Shown piece after piece: positions 9,074 through 18,113 of a stretch of 54,452 nucleotides of DNA; within the stretch, counting starts at the first letter, position 1, and each line of letters begins with the position of its first letter. The translations under genes and the position numbers were made by a program. The notes under the pieces were generated by a model. That model ran no database searches. It was not told where the DNA came from and saw only the letters and a list, made by a program, of their open reading frames with translations. This DNA is from Planctomycetota bacterium (lineage in GTDB: Bacteria; Planctomycetota; Phycisphaerae; UBA1845), in NCBI GenBank assembly GCA_024275565.1, contig JAJRYY010000174.1, positions 1-54,452 on the forward strand. The letters run 5' to 3'.

Positions 9074-10396
9074 ATGCCAACACAAAGCATAGAACAGGAA
9101 CGCGATGGTGCGCTCCAGGAGCAGGTCCATGCGACCTTCTCCCCGCTGGAAGGCGAAATAAAGCGCCTGCTGATTTCGAGTTCTGAACGCAGTACGCTTG
9201 GACAGGCGTTGGACCGCGCCAAAGATCAGCAGCTTAAGACGCTACGGGAGCATGATGGAATGGCTTCCGAATTGCTCTGCACCTACGACCAGCTCGGAAT
9301 CGTGTTCGAGATGACTCGAGGCCTGATGACGATGCGGCAGGAGGACGATGTTCTCCAGCAGTTCATCGACAACCTTGGGATCATCTACCCCGATGCGCAG
9401 CTGGCGGTCGCTCGCATCACGGGCCACCGCAGAGTAACCAGTTTCGGTGAGTCTGATATTCCTGACTGGGTCATGGAACACCTGCCATCATGTGTGGAAT
9501 CGGGTCGTGTATGTGCTGTACATTCCAATCACCAGATAGGAAAAGCCACAGATGGTGCCGCTCTGTTTGCAGATTCGGCTGTACTGACGCCAATTTCCTG
9601 TGGCGGGCATGCAGCGTACATCATCATACTTTGTCGCTCGAACAAACACGCCACGCATGAGCACTTCAGATCTGTAGACATGCTCCTGCTTGATTCCCTG
9701 TGTATGTTTTGCGGCGACCTGATCAACAATTTTCGACTGGTGAAGGAGCTCCAGGGGGTGGCGATGGACACGGTGCGGACACTGGTCAATGCGGTGGACC
9801 AGAAAGACCCATACACCTCCGGTCATTCTAACCGTGTGGGATATTACGCCAAGCTTCTGGCCATTCTGCTGGAATTCGAAGAGGACGATCTACGGGCATT
9901 GGAGTGGTCGGCGTTGATGCACGATGTCGGAAAGATCGGTATCCGCGATGATGTTCTCAAAAAAGAAGGCAAGCTCACCGACGAAGAATTTGAACACATC
10001 AAAGAGCATCCGGTACGAGGCTACCTGGTCGTCCGTGAAAACCCGCAAATGCGAGACGCCCTGGATGGCGTCCTGCACCATCACGAGCGATACGACGGTA
10101 AGGGATATCCGGACGGATTGAAGGGCGAAGACATCCCGCTTCAGGCCCGCGTCATCCAGATTGCTGACATCTTCGACGCCCTCACCACGACACGGTCCTA
10201 TCGAAGCAAATTCGATTGGCGCCGGGCGATCTCGATCATGGAAGAGGAAGCGGGGACCGTCGTGGACCCCAGGCTTTGTCGCATATTTGCAGCCGAAATC
10301 CGGCGACTGGCGAAGTTGTTTCCCGAAGCCTTCGAGGTCATCGGGACCGCCAATGCAAAATTGCACCTGACCCCTGCCATCGGACCGTCCGCATGA
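9074..10396 (+). CDS. HD-GYP cyclic-di-GMP phosphodiesterase with N-terminal sensory region
   Basis: A 440-residue protein. Residues about 1-220 look like a GAF-type sensory region with a helical start. The C-terminal half carries the full HD-GYP signature: HSNRVGYYAKLL, the HD pair at about residues 283-284 in MHDVGKIGI, and HHERYDGKGYPDGLKG. Family members hydrolyse cyclic di-GMP to pGpG or GMP. No membrane helix is seen. The start ATG 9074 has AGGAG nine bases upstream, and the gap from the response regulator is 15 bases. Its place between a two-component pair and a pilus operon suggests that it tunes cyclic di-GMP for pilus assembly. Confidence 0.88.
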   Translation: MPTQSIEQERDGALQEQVHATFSPLEGEIKRLLISSSERSTLGQALDRAKDQQLKTLREHDGMASELLCTYDQLGIVFEMTRGLMTMRQEDDVLQQFIDNLGIIYPDAQLAVARITGHRRVTSFGESDIPDWVMEHLPSCVESGRVCAVHSNHQIGKATDGAALFADSAVLTPISCGGHAAYIIILCRSNKHATHEHFRSVDMLLLDSLCMFCGDLINNFRLVKELQGVAMDTVRTLVNAVDQKDPYTSGHSNRVGYYAKLLAILLEFEEDDLRALEWSALMHDVGKIGIRDDVLKKEGKLTDEEFEHIKEHPVRGYLVVRENPQMRDALDGVLHHHERYDGKGYPDGLKGEDIPLQARVIQIADIFDALTTTRSYRSKFDWRRAISIMEEEAGTVVDPRLCRIFAAEIRRLAKLFPEAFEVIGTANAKLHLTPAIGPSA

Positions 10397-10410
10397 GGAG
10401 CGATTAGATC

Positions 10411-11757
10411 ATGATGTCGACACTGATGTTGCCGTGGTTTCCGACCATTCTCGCGTCGGCCGTGGGAGCCCGACTGGTAGGCCATCAGCGAGCGAGCTGG
10501 CTTGGTCTGGCGTGTGCGATTTTCTGGGTGATTCTGGTGCAAACCGCAACCGGTCGAGCCATCTGGGATGACGCCGCCATGGCCGCCGCCGTCATCGCGG
10601 GATCCGCTGCCATCGTGGGCATGGCGGACTGGTCCGCCCGCTTCGGCGAACTGAATCATGTATCAGAATCGAATATCGAGTCGCATGAGGACTCCGAGCA
10701 AGATCGATCGCATCTGGTCGGTGCTGTGTCAGAATTCGATGACTGGCTCGAATCGCATCGACATATTGCAGACATCTGGCCTTGCTTCGACGAATTCCTC
10801 AGACATCTCCTGAATCATCACTGTGGAGCTCGTCATGTGCGAACGTACCGCATCCTGAGCGAGGGCGAGGTGATGCTCCCGTTGCATGCGCTTGAGCGGG
10901 GACGACTGGAGGATCTTCCATCCGCGCGGTCCGGAATCCTGGGGCATGTCGCGACAACGGGAAGACCCTATTACATCGACGATGACCACCATGGAGCGCT
11001 CGTCTCAAAACTTGCGCAACAATCGCCGAATCCGCCGATTTGGTGCTTCGCGATGAGACAGGGAGGACGCACGATAGGCCTGGTCTCTGTGCGTGAACTG
11101 GATCGCAACATCACGCGTGATTCGCTTCACGCGATGGAGGCGATCGTGTCGCAATTCTGGGGGATGCTCGCTGAAGTATGCAGAGGACGGTCGGCTGTCA
11201 CCACAGATACCGGATCGGGCATGATGACCCGTGAGGCGTTCCTGAATGAGGCGAATCAGATCGCCAAATTATCCTATACCGCGGGTGAACCCGTAACGAT
11301 CGTTGTGATTGCCATGGAAGGTCTGCGGCCACTGATGGACGACGGTCGGTGGGCTCTTTGTGACGAAATCGTACGCGAAGTGAGCACCATGATCCAACAT
11401 CGCGTGCGACCGAACGATCTCATTGGTCGATTCGACGATGCCCGGTTCATGCTGCTGCTACGCTGTGTTGACTCAGAGCTGGCGTCAATGATCGCATACC
11501 AGATATCCGAGCAATTCTCCGAACTGACATTCGAAGTCAGCACCAGCGATAAAGTGCACCTCCGCTGCGGCGTGTCGGGCAGTGGTGTCTCGCGCAGGAC
11601 GATCGCCGAAATGCTCAGCTGCGCAGTACATCTTTGCCATCAAGCACGCGAAGAATCTGTCCATCTTGTGTCCGATGTGACACAGACCGTGGTCCCGAAG
11701 GAGGAGTCAGCCGGCCCTATCGGTGAAACGGTCGCTCCGAAGGGAGTGGATACGTGA
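10411..11757 (+). CDS. GAF protein with a degenerate GGDEF domain
   Basis: A 448-residue protein with two N-terminal hydrophobic segments (about residues 5-20 and 27-70), a GAF-like middle part (about 110-265) and a C-terminal diguanylate-cyclase-type fold (about 270-420). The active-site motif usually written GGDEF reads RFDDARFMLLL here, so the glycines and the catalytic Glu are missing and the domain is probably inactive as a cyclase. It may bind a nucleotide or regulate its partners. ATG 10411 follows GAGGAGCG. It is 14 bases after the HD-GYP gene and overlaps the STAS gene by four bases, so all three are likely co-translated. Confidence 0.7.
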   Translation: MMSTLMLPWFPTILASAVGARLVGHQRASWLGLACAIFWVILVQTATGRAIWDDAAMAAAVIAGSAAIVGMADWSARFGELNHVSESNIESHEDSEQDRSHLVGAVSEFDDWLESHRHIADIWPCFDEFLRHLLNHHCGARHVRTYRILSEGEVMLPLHALERGRLEDLPSARSGILGHVATTGRPYYIDDDHHGALVSKLAQQSPNPPIWCFAMRQGGRTIGLVSVRELDRNITRDSLHAMEAIVSQFWGMLAEVCRGRSAVTTDTGSGMMTREAFLNEANQIAKLSYTAGEPVTIVVIAMEGLRPLMDDGRWALCDEIVREVSTMIQHRVRPNDLIGRFDDARFMLLLRCVDSELASMIAYQISEQFSELTFEVSTSDKVHLRCGVSGSGVSRRTIAEMLSCAVHLCHQAREESVHLVSDVTQTVVPKEESAGPIGETVAPKGVDT

Positions 11758-12089
11758 AGATCGAACGAACAACTGCCGGATCAGTGGAAATCGTCGCACC
11801 CCAGGAACCCATTGTGGAAACCGGCGCAGAAGAGCTTTCAGAAATACTGCAGGCGTGCATCCAAGGCGTGAACCCGCGCGTGGTATTGGCGATGAAAGAA
11901 GTGGGGTATCTCGACAGCCTGGCGTTGGAGGGACTCGTCGACGCCGCCGATCAACTCGCCGCACGCAGTCTCCAGTTGAAAATGGCGGCTGTAACGCCCA
12001 CCTGCCGGGAGATTTTCGAATTGACCGGATTATCCGGTCGTTTTCAGCTATTCGACAACATTGAGGACGCGATCCGGAGTTATCGCTAA
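11754..12089 (+). CDS. STAS-domain protein (anti-sigma factor antagonist-like)
   Basis: A 111-residue single STAS domain with a GTG start at 11754 that overlaps the preceding stop by four bases (GTGA). The central motif reads YLDSLALEGLVDA. In SpoIIAA-type antagonists this position is usually D-S-S-G with the second serine phosphorylated; here the second serine is a leucine. Regulation by phosphorylation at that site is therefore doubtful, and it may act as a constitutive or partner-binding STAS. No anti-sigma factor kinase is encoded nearby. Only three bases separate it from the pilus ATPase gene. Confidence 0.75.
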   Translation: MKIERTTAGSVEIVAPQEPIVETGAEELSEILQACIQGVNPRVVLAMKEVGYLDSLALEGLVDAADQLAARSLQLKMAAVTPTCREIFELTGLSGRFQLFDNIEDAIRSYR

Positions 12090-12092
12090 ACC

Positions 12093-13859
12093 ATGATCAG
12101 CAAAAACCTCAAACTTGGTGAGCAGCTCGTCGCCGACCAGGTCATCACGACCGAACAGCTCCACGAAGCCCTTGCAAAACAACGCGAGGGTGGCGGACGC
12201 CTGGGGTCAAACCTGGTCGATATCGGCGCGATCACATCCACCGCGCTCGTCAATGCGCTTTCCAAGGGACTGGATGTCAATTGCTGTGTCTTGCGCCACG
12301 GACTGATCGATCCCAAAACCGCCAAGTCGATTCCGAAAGATGAATCTGAGCGACTTAGAGCGCTGCCCATGTTTTGCGTCAACGGTGAGATGACCATCGC
12401 CATGGTCGACCCACAGTCCCTGCCAACTCTGGACCGACTGCGCACCCTCACCGATTGCAGAATTCGCCCGGTCCTCGCACTCGAAGCCAACATCGAGGAA
12501 TTTCAGCAGAAATATCTCACCAAAGAGGTCACCGTCAACTCCTTCATGGCGTCCATCGAAGAAAGCGATGTCCAGATCGAAGAGATCGAATCCGTCGATG
12601 ACGGCAGTGTCACGGATCTGGACCAGCTCGTCGAAGGAAGCCCAGTCGTCAACCTGGTCAACCTGGCGGTCCTCACTGCCTTACGCGATGGCGCCAGTGA
12701 TATCCACATCGAACCCGATCGAAAAGCAACACACATTCGCTACAGAATCGACGGTCACCTTCGCGAACTCTTCAAACCACCCAAAGGGATGCACGCAGCC
12801 ATCGTCTCGCGTATCAAAGTGATCGGACGCATGGACATTTCAGAGAAACGCCTTCCCCAGGAAGGACGTGTACACCTTGTCGCTGACGGGAAGGAGGTTG
12901 ACCTCCGCGTATCCAGCATGCCAACCGTGCTGGGCGAAAAAATCGTGATAAGAATACTGGACAAGAGCAACCTCAGCTTTGAACTGGAAGATCTCGGCGT
13001 ACGCGGCGAAGACCTGACGGACATCACCCGAATGCTCAACTGCCCCTACGGACTCATGCTCGTCACAGGACCAACCGGAAGCGGAAAAACCACCACACTC
13101 TACTCAGCCCTGGAACTCCTCAACGACTCCACCAAAAACATCGTCACTGTCGAAGACCCTGTCGAATATCAACTGGAGATGATCACACAAATACAGGTCA
13201 ACGCCGGCGTCGGTCTAACCTTCCCAAGAGCACTGCGATCCATACTGCGCCAAGATCCTGACATTGTCATGATCGGTGAAATGCGCGACGCCGACACCGC
13301 CAGAACCGCGATCCAGGCAGCCCTCACAGGACACCTCGTCTTATCAACATTGCACACAAATGACTGCCCCAGCGGCGTCGCTCGATTGCTCGATATGGGC
13401 ATCGAACCATTCCTGATCGCATCAAGTGTCATAGGATTTGTCGCTCAACGACTCCCTCGAAAAACATGCCCTTCCTGCAAAACGTCATACTACCCACCTG
13501 CAGATCTGCTCAAATCAGTCGGATGGGAACACCGTACGAGCGAATTGTTCCAACGATCGGAAGGATGCAGAAGCTGTGGCATGACAGGCTTCAAAGGTCG
13601 GGTAGGAATCTATGAGGTCATGCCGCTCGACGACACACTCGCAGAACTGATCCAGAACTCAGCAGCGGAAACCGAACTGCGCGAATACCTCACCAGCGTT
13701 GGCTGGAAAAGCCTGCGAGACAAAGCGCTCGACGTCGTCGAACGCGGAGAATCAACACTCGAAGAGGTACTCCGCGTCACACGCTCAGAACGACTCTCGC
13801 TCAAAGATGAAGCCAACCTCGAACCCGCGATCGAAAAGGAGGCTTTGACATGCTCGTAG
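12093..13859 (+). CDS. pilB: Type IV pilus / type II secretion assembly ATPase
   Basis: A 588-residue secretion ATPase of the GspE/PilB family, which powers pilus or pseudopilus extension at the inner membrane. The N-terminus has two MshEN-like repeats (LGEQLVADQVITTEQLHEAL, then RLGSNLVDIGAITSTALVNA), the fold that binds cyclic di-GMP in some relatives. The motor half shows Walker A GPTGSGKTTTLYSA, Walker B with IGEMRD in place of the common GEIRD, the His box STLHTN, and a zinc finger with CPSC and CRSC pairs. The gene overlaps pilC by ten bases. No retraction ATPase (PilT) is present in the window. Confidence 0.92.
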   Translation: MISKNLKLGEQLVADQVITTEQLHEALAKQREGGGRLGSNLVDIGAITSTALVNALSKGLDVNCCVLRHGLIDPKTAKSIPKDESERLRALPMFCVNGEMTIAMVDPQSLPTLDRLRTLTDCRIRPVLALEANIEEFQQKYLTKEVTVNSFMASIEESDVQIEEIESVDDGSVTDLDQLVEGSPVVNLVNLAVLTALRDGASDIHIEPDRKATHIRYRIDGHLRELFKPPKGMHAAIVSRIKVIGRMDISEKRLPQEGRVHLVADGKEVDLRVSSMPTVLGEKIVIRILDKSNLSFELEDLGVRGEDLTDITRMLNCPYGLMLVTGPTGSGKTTTLYSALELLNDSTKNIVTVEDPVEYQLEMITQIQVNAGVGLTFPRALRSILRQDPDIVMIGEMRDADTARTAIQAALTGHLVLSTLHTNDCPSGVARLLDMGIEPFLIASSVIGFVAQRLPRKTCPSCKTSYYPPADLLKSVGWEHRTSELFQRSEGCRSCGMTGFKGRVGIYEVMPLDDTLAELIQNSAAETELREYLTSVGWKSLRDKALDVVERGESTLEEVLRVTRSERLSLKDEANLEPAIEKEALTCS

Positions 13860-15079
13860 AATTCGAGGCAGTCGACCGGGCAGGGCAGTCGCTCCAGGAC
13901 ACCATCGAAGCAGATGATGTCCGGTCCGCAGTGGATCAGCTCAGAAAACGCGATCTGATCGTCACCAGAGCAGCACCCACCGGGAGTGGATCAATCTCTC
14001 GATCCAAACCTAAGGAGAAGAAGACTGAATTCTCCAAAGTACGCATGAAGGGAAAGGATCTGACGATGTTCACGCGTCAGATGGCGATGCTCCTCAAAGC
14101 AGGCAGCTCAGTCGTCCCCGCATTGCAATCTGTCGCACAACACTTCACAAAACCTCCTCTCAAGAAGTTGATCGAACGCATCGCAGCAGACCTCGAAGAA
14201 GGGGCAACGCTCGCAACCGCCATACGAAAGTATCCCGACATCTTCAACTCATCATACTGCGCCATCATCGCAGCCGGAGAAGCAAGCGCACAATTGACAG
14301 AAATGTTCACACGCCTGGCAAACATCGTCGGGGAACGGCGTGCGATGCGAAACAAGGTCATCGGCGCAATGGCCTATCCAGTCCTGCTGACCGGGTTGTC
14401 GTCCGGTATCATCATGGTCCTCCTCTTCTTCGTACTCCCAAGATTCTCGATCATGTTTGAAACCCTGAACGTACCACTCCCAACCACAACCGAGATGCTC
14501 CTCGGATTGTCTGCAAACCTCAGAGAACACTGGATTGCATTCGTCTCAGGATTCCTCGCCATTTCTGTCGCGACCACCTTGGCTGTCACAAAACCCGCCG
14601 CACGAAGCGTCATTGGCGAAATCGCAATGCGCATCCCGATGCTCGGGGGGTTGCTCTCAGGACTGATCCAGGGCGAAATGTTTCGCGTCATGGGCATGCT
14701 GGTAGAAGCAAAAGTGGGCTTGCTGGACGCCATCGACCTCGCCAGAGGCATTACCACCAATGGAAAATATCAGAAACTCTTTAAGGATATGGAAAGCGAG
14801 GTCACGACGGGGGGATCGGTCAGTGACGCACTCGAAAATTCCGGCCTCATTCAACCATACGTCTGCCACGCAGTCCGTACCGGCGAAGGAACCGGACAAC
14901 TCGGAGCCTCACTCACATACGTCGCAGACGTCCTCGACGAAGACAACGGAGAACTCATCAATACCGTCACCAAACTCATGGAACCCATGATCCTGATCGT
15001 GATGGGTGTCGTGGTCGGAACCGTCTCACTCTCACTCTTCACGCCAATGTTCGACATGGCAACGGCTGCGGGTGGATAG
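13850..15079 (+). CDS. pilC: Inner-membrane platform protein of the pilus/secretion system
   Basis: A 409-residue member of the GspF/PilC family with the expected two repeats of the T2SF domain (about residues 75-200 and 275-400). Each begins with the F-x-RQMAMLLKAGSSVVPAL type of segment (second copy MFRVMGMLVEAKVGLLDAI), and there are three membrane helices (about 175-200, 225-245, 380-400). It forms the platform that the PilB ATPase turns or contacts. It overlaps pilB by ten bases and is followed by pilM after 11 bases, so stoichiometry is probably set by coupled translation. Confidence 0.92.
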   Translation: MLVEFEAVDRAGQSLQDTIEADDVRSAVDQLRKRDLIVTRAAPTGSGSISRSKPKEKKTEFSKVRMKGKDLTMFTRQMAMLLKAGSSVVPALQSVAQHFTKPPLKKLIERIAADLEEGATLATAIRKYPDIFNSSYCAIIAAGEASAQLTEMFTRLANIVGERRAMRNKVIGAMAYPVLLTGLSSGIIMVLLFFVLPRFSIMFETLNVPLPTTTEMLLGLSANLREHWIAFVSGFLAISVATTLAVTKPAARSVIGEIAMRIPMLGGLLSGLIQGEMFRVMGMLVEAKVGLLDAIDLARGITTNGKYQKLFKDMESEVTTGGSVSDALENSGLIQPYVCHAVRTGEGTGQLGASLTYVADVLDEDNGELINTVTKLMEPMILIVMGVVVGTVSLSLFTPMFDMATAAGG

Positions 15080-15090
15080 GAGAAAAGCAT

Positions 15091-16230
15091 ATGCTCGCCA
15101 AACTCCAGCAAAAACTCTCACAACGCGCACGCCTCACACCCATTGGCATGGACATCGGACCACGCCACGTCACAGCTGCACAGCTTGAGCAACAAGGTGA
15201 TCGATGGAAAATACTCCGCGTCACATCACTAAAGCGACGCGAAGTGGAGGAGGGAACCACCGTCGTAGGAGGGTTCGCACGACGCCTTGGTGAAACCATG
15301 CGACAAGCGGGATACCAGGGAAAAAACGTCATCGCAGGGTTGAGCATCCCGGAACTGAAACTACACCCGCTCGATATTCCAACACGCGGCGACCTCGCGG
15401 AACATGACAAATTCTGCGAAGCAGTCAATTGGGAAATGGACCGTGTCGGTGGAATCGAAGCAGGACTGGCCTCAACAAGCCACTGGCGACTCCCCGATTC
15501 CGACACCAACAAAACAACAGCAATCGGCGCAGCAGCAGACAAGGAAACCATCAACCAAACCCTGCAAATGGTCACGGCTGCGAATATGAACTGTGAGATG
15601 ATCGATGCAACCGCATGCGGACTGACACGACTCGGATCCATACTCCGACGAGGACGCCCAGATGAAACAAACACAGTCTGGGCGATTCTCGACATCGGCC
15701 ACAGAATGTCACGACTCACACTCTGCCTCGGCGAAGCCCCAGTCCTCGTAAGAACACTCGGACACGGTAGCCAAAACTGGACCGAACGCATCGCAAACTC
15801 ACTGGGACTCTCAGAAGAAGCAGCCGAAGTCCACAAAATCGACCACGGAATTGCCATTGAAAAGGAAGTTCCCGATCCCGATTCAGAATCCACACAACCG
15901 GAAATCTCGGAAATGATTCTGGACATCCTGCGACCAGAAATCGACTGCATCGTAAACGAAATCGAACGCTCATACGAATACATCATGCGATGCTATCCCG
16001 AACGCGCTGCTTCGGGATTGTTTGTCGTCGGCGGTGGTGCAGATCTGAAAGGCCTATGCAGAAACCTGACCGAGCGACTCGGCGTCACGGTCGAACGCAT
16101 CGAACACGCTATGAAAAAACCCGGATGCATGATGACCGTCGCAGCCAATATTCACCAGTCACTAAGCCCATTCGCCGCAGCGATTGGACTCGCGATAGAA
16201 CCTGACAAGGCGGAACATACAGAAGCATAA
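15091..16230 (+). CDS. pilM: PilM-like actin-fold ATPase
   Basis: A 379-residue cytoplasmic protein of the PilM family. It has the opening IGMDIGPRHVTAAQLEQQGD (phosphate-1 type motif), the middle WAILDIGHRMSRLTLC (phosphate-2) and GLFVVGGGADLKGL (adenosine motif). PilM binds ATP and the cytoplasmic N-terminus of PilN, linking the alignment complex to the ATPase. The RBS AGGAGAAAAGC lies just before ATG 15091. It sits in the canonical order pilM-N-O-P, which supports the assignment. Confidence 0.88.
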   Translation: MLAKLQQKLSQRARLTPIGMDIGPRHVTAAQLEQQGDRWKILRVTSLKRREVEEGTTVVGGFARRLGETMRQAGYQGKNVIAGLSIPELKLHPLDIPTRGDLAEHDKFCEAVNWEMDRVGGIEAGLASTSHWRLPDSDTNKTTAIGAAADKETINQTLQMVTAANMNCEMIDATACGLTRLGSILRRGRPDETNTVWAILDIGHRMSRLTLCLGEAPVLVRTLGHGSQNWTERIANSLGLSEEAAEVHKIDHGIAIEKEVPDPDSESTQPEISEMILDILRPEIDCIVNEIERSYEYIMRCYPERAASGLFVVGGGADLKGLCRNLTERLGVTVERIEHAMKKPGCMMTVAANIHQSLSPFAAAIGLAIEPDKAEHTEA

Positions 16231-16261
16231 AGCTGCACAAAACAATATCTGGAACAATGGC

Positions 16262-16903
16262 ATGATCAACATCAACCTCATAGACCCGAAAATCATATCA
16301 GCCCGTCGACGCATACGTCGCATGCGAGGCTGGCTGACGCTAATCGTGCTAACCATGCTCGTCGGAACGGTACCTGCCGGTGTTGAATATGCACGGGAGA
16401 GAAAACTTCGCACACTCACCACCGAACAGCAAAGCCTCGTCAAACAGTTGCAATCCGGAAAAACGCAACTCGACAAAATCGATGCAGACGTACGTACGCT
16501 CGAATCCCAGATCGCACGCGCCGACACATTACGCACAAAACGCTCCTGGTCCAGACTGCTGGGAAATATCGGACGCCTCATGCCGGAACAAATGTGGCTG
16601 GAATCCATCGCCACCGACCCGGTGCGACCCAGACGCGGCAGCCTGGACCTCCGACCCAAAAAAGAAAAGAAAAAAAAGACCGCCACCAAAAAACCAGTCT
16701 CGGAAGAATCAAAAATCATACGCCTGGAAGCTTCGGAAGGGTTGATCCTCGAAGGCTACACACAGCAACACAGACATCTGTACAAATTCATCGAAAACCT
16801 GAAACAGGCCAACTACTTCTCCAACATCGAATTGACCAGGGCTGCGGAAGAACCGGTACTCTCCGCAAAAGCAGTCCGCTTCAAAATCGTCTGCCGCTGG
16901 TAG
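16262..16903 (+). CDS. pilN: PilN-like alignment protein
   Basis: A 213-residue protein beginning MININLIDPKI, matching the conserved PilN N-terminal motif (I-N-L-x-P) that docks in PilM. One membrane helix follows (about 24-42), then a coiled coil (about 45-90) and a periplasmic ferredoxin-like part. A lysine-rich insert at about residues 137-150 (KKEKKKKTATKKP) is unusual and suggests local expansion. No strong Shine-Dalgarno was seen; GGAAC lies about eight bases upstream. It is expected to form a heterodimer with PilO. Confidence 0.85.
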   Translation: MININLIDPKIISARRRIRRMRGWLTLIVLTMLVGTVPAGVEYARERKLRTLTTEQQSLVKQLQSGKTQLDKIDADVRTLESQIARADTLRTKRSWSRLLGNIGRLMPEQMWLESIATDPVRPRRGSLDLRPKKEKKKKTATKKPVSEESKIIRLEASEGLILEGYTQQHRHLYKFIENLKQANYFSNIELTRAAEEPVLSAKAVRFKIVCRW

Positions 16904-16915
16904 GAGCAAGCTGCC

Positions 16916-17491
16916 ATGATAAAAATAGAACGATCACTACTTCTGGTTGATGGCATCGGCGCAGCGATCTGGATAGCGATCCTGTGCGTGATCGGAGGGT
17001 TCACGCTGGGAAAACCGGAAACCGCATCTGCAACAGTCTACACCCTGGCGACACAGGTCGAACAGATGCGATCTGATATGGGACGCATGCAATCGGTATT
17101 GGACGCGCGTACCCGCCAACATCGCCAACTCGTCACACAAACCAGCAAACAGGGAAAACTTCCACAACGATCACCAATCGAGAAAGGACTGGGAACCTTC
17201 ACGACACTCGGAAACGCAACCAACGTGAATCTTATCAGCATCGAACCTGTTTCCACAGTCCTCTACCCAGGCGTACTCGAAGAGCGGTTCCAGATCAGTG
17301 CGGAAGGCACATTTGAAGACTACCTCCAGTTCCTGCAGGCCTTCGAACGATGCCACATCTGGGCGGATCTGACCTATCTGGAGGTCGGAAAAGGAACAGA
17401 AGCATTGACATCAACACAGTCCAGACGCCGAAGCGAAATGACGCTGAGCTTTTATTCGGCGCTATCACCCGACGAGGAAACAAGCCATTAA
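16916..17491 (+). CDS. pilO: PilO-like alignment protein
   Basis: A 191-residue bitopic protein with a short cytoplasmic start, one membrane helix (about residues 12-32), a short coiled coil and a periplasmic domain with the typical PilO end block EERFQISAEGTFEDYLQFLQ. The RBS is GGAGC at ten bases. It probably partners with PilN and the following PilP-like protein to align the inner-membrane platform with an outer-membrane secretin. No secretin gene is present in the window. Confidence 0.85.
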   Translation: MIKIERSLLLVDGIGAAIWIAILCVIGGFTLGKPETASATVYTLATQVEQMRSDMGRMQSVLDARTRQHRQLVTQTSKQGKLPQRSPIEKGLGTFTTLGNATNVNLISIEPVSTVLYPGVLEERFQISAEGTFEDYLQFLQAFERCHIWADLTYLEVGKGTEALTSTQSRRRSEMTLSFYSALSPDEETSH

Positions 17492-17528
17492 CAACGTATC
17501 ACGCACCAAAAAAATCATCTACGGGCTG

Positions 17529-18008
17529 GTGCTCACAGGCGGCGGCATGGCCCTCCTCCTGGACCGCATCTCCTCAGGGGCAACCTCGCCACAAAATGCC
17601 ACCGCAGCCACAGAAGCACAATTTGCGTTCGGCAACCCAGACCCCAATGAGGACACCCTGTCCGTCATCGCATCGCCCTTCCCAAGAGACCTCCCGGACA
17701 TCAACCTCATCACCGCGCGAGACGTGTTCGCACCATCGTCCAGCACCAGGGAAATGATGCTGGGCGAGGACAAAGTCAAAACCGGTATCAAAATACCCGA
17801 CCAATCGTCCACCGATAATTTTGAAGCGTCCCATAAACTGTCAGGCGTCCTCATCAGCGGAGGCATTTCCTTCGCCATCATCGATGGCAGCTGGTTGCAG
17901 GTCGGTGACGAGATAAGCGGATGCACAATCCAGAGCATCGCTGGAAACAAAGTCACCTTCAATTGCACCGACGGAACGGCGACATTATCGGTGGCAACAA
18001 AAAAATGA
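17529..18008 (+). CDS. PilP/GspC-like periplasmic protein
   Basis: A protein of about 159 residues whose C-terminus has the PilP-like beta domain (KLSGVLISGGISFAIIDGS, then VGDEISGCTIQSI). PilP-type proteins connect the PilNO complex to the secretin. The start is uncertain. GTG 17529 has no clear ribosome-binding site and cuts into a hydrophobic segment. The frame is open upstream, and an ATT at 17487, eight bases after GAGGA at 17474-17478, would give INNVSRTKKIIYGLVLTGGG, a proper positively charged start followed by a membrane helix. It overlaps or abuts the pilO stop. Confidence 0.75.
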   Translation: MLTGGGMALLLDRISSGATSPQNATAATEAQFAFGNPDPNEDTLSVIASPFPRDLPDINLITARDVFAPSSSTREMMLGEDKVKTGIKIPDQSSTDNFEASHKLSGVLISGGISFAIIDGSWLQVGDEISGCTIQSIAGNKVTFNCTDGTATLSVATKK

Positions 18009-18082
18009 AAATCATCCAGAAATACCAAGTTAAGACCCTGTGGATCCGGGTCGATGAGAGTGCGGCGTAAGGGAACCAACAC

Positions 18083-18088
18083 TATAAT
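18083..18088 (+). promoter_or_regulatory. Probable -10 element of a pilin promoter
   Basis: A perfect TATAAT lies 26 bases before the pilin ATG. The expected -35 position (about 18060-18065, GTGCGG) is poor. With a terminator-like hairpin after the pilin gene, it would make the pilin a separate, strongly expressed unit within the operon. Confidence 0.5.
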
Positions 18089-18113
18089 AAATGCTCAGCA
18101 AGGAAACAACGTG

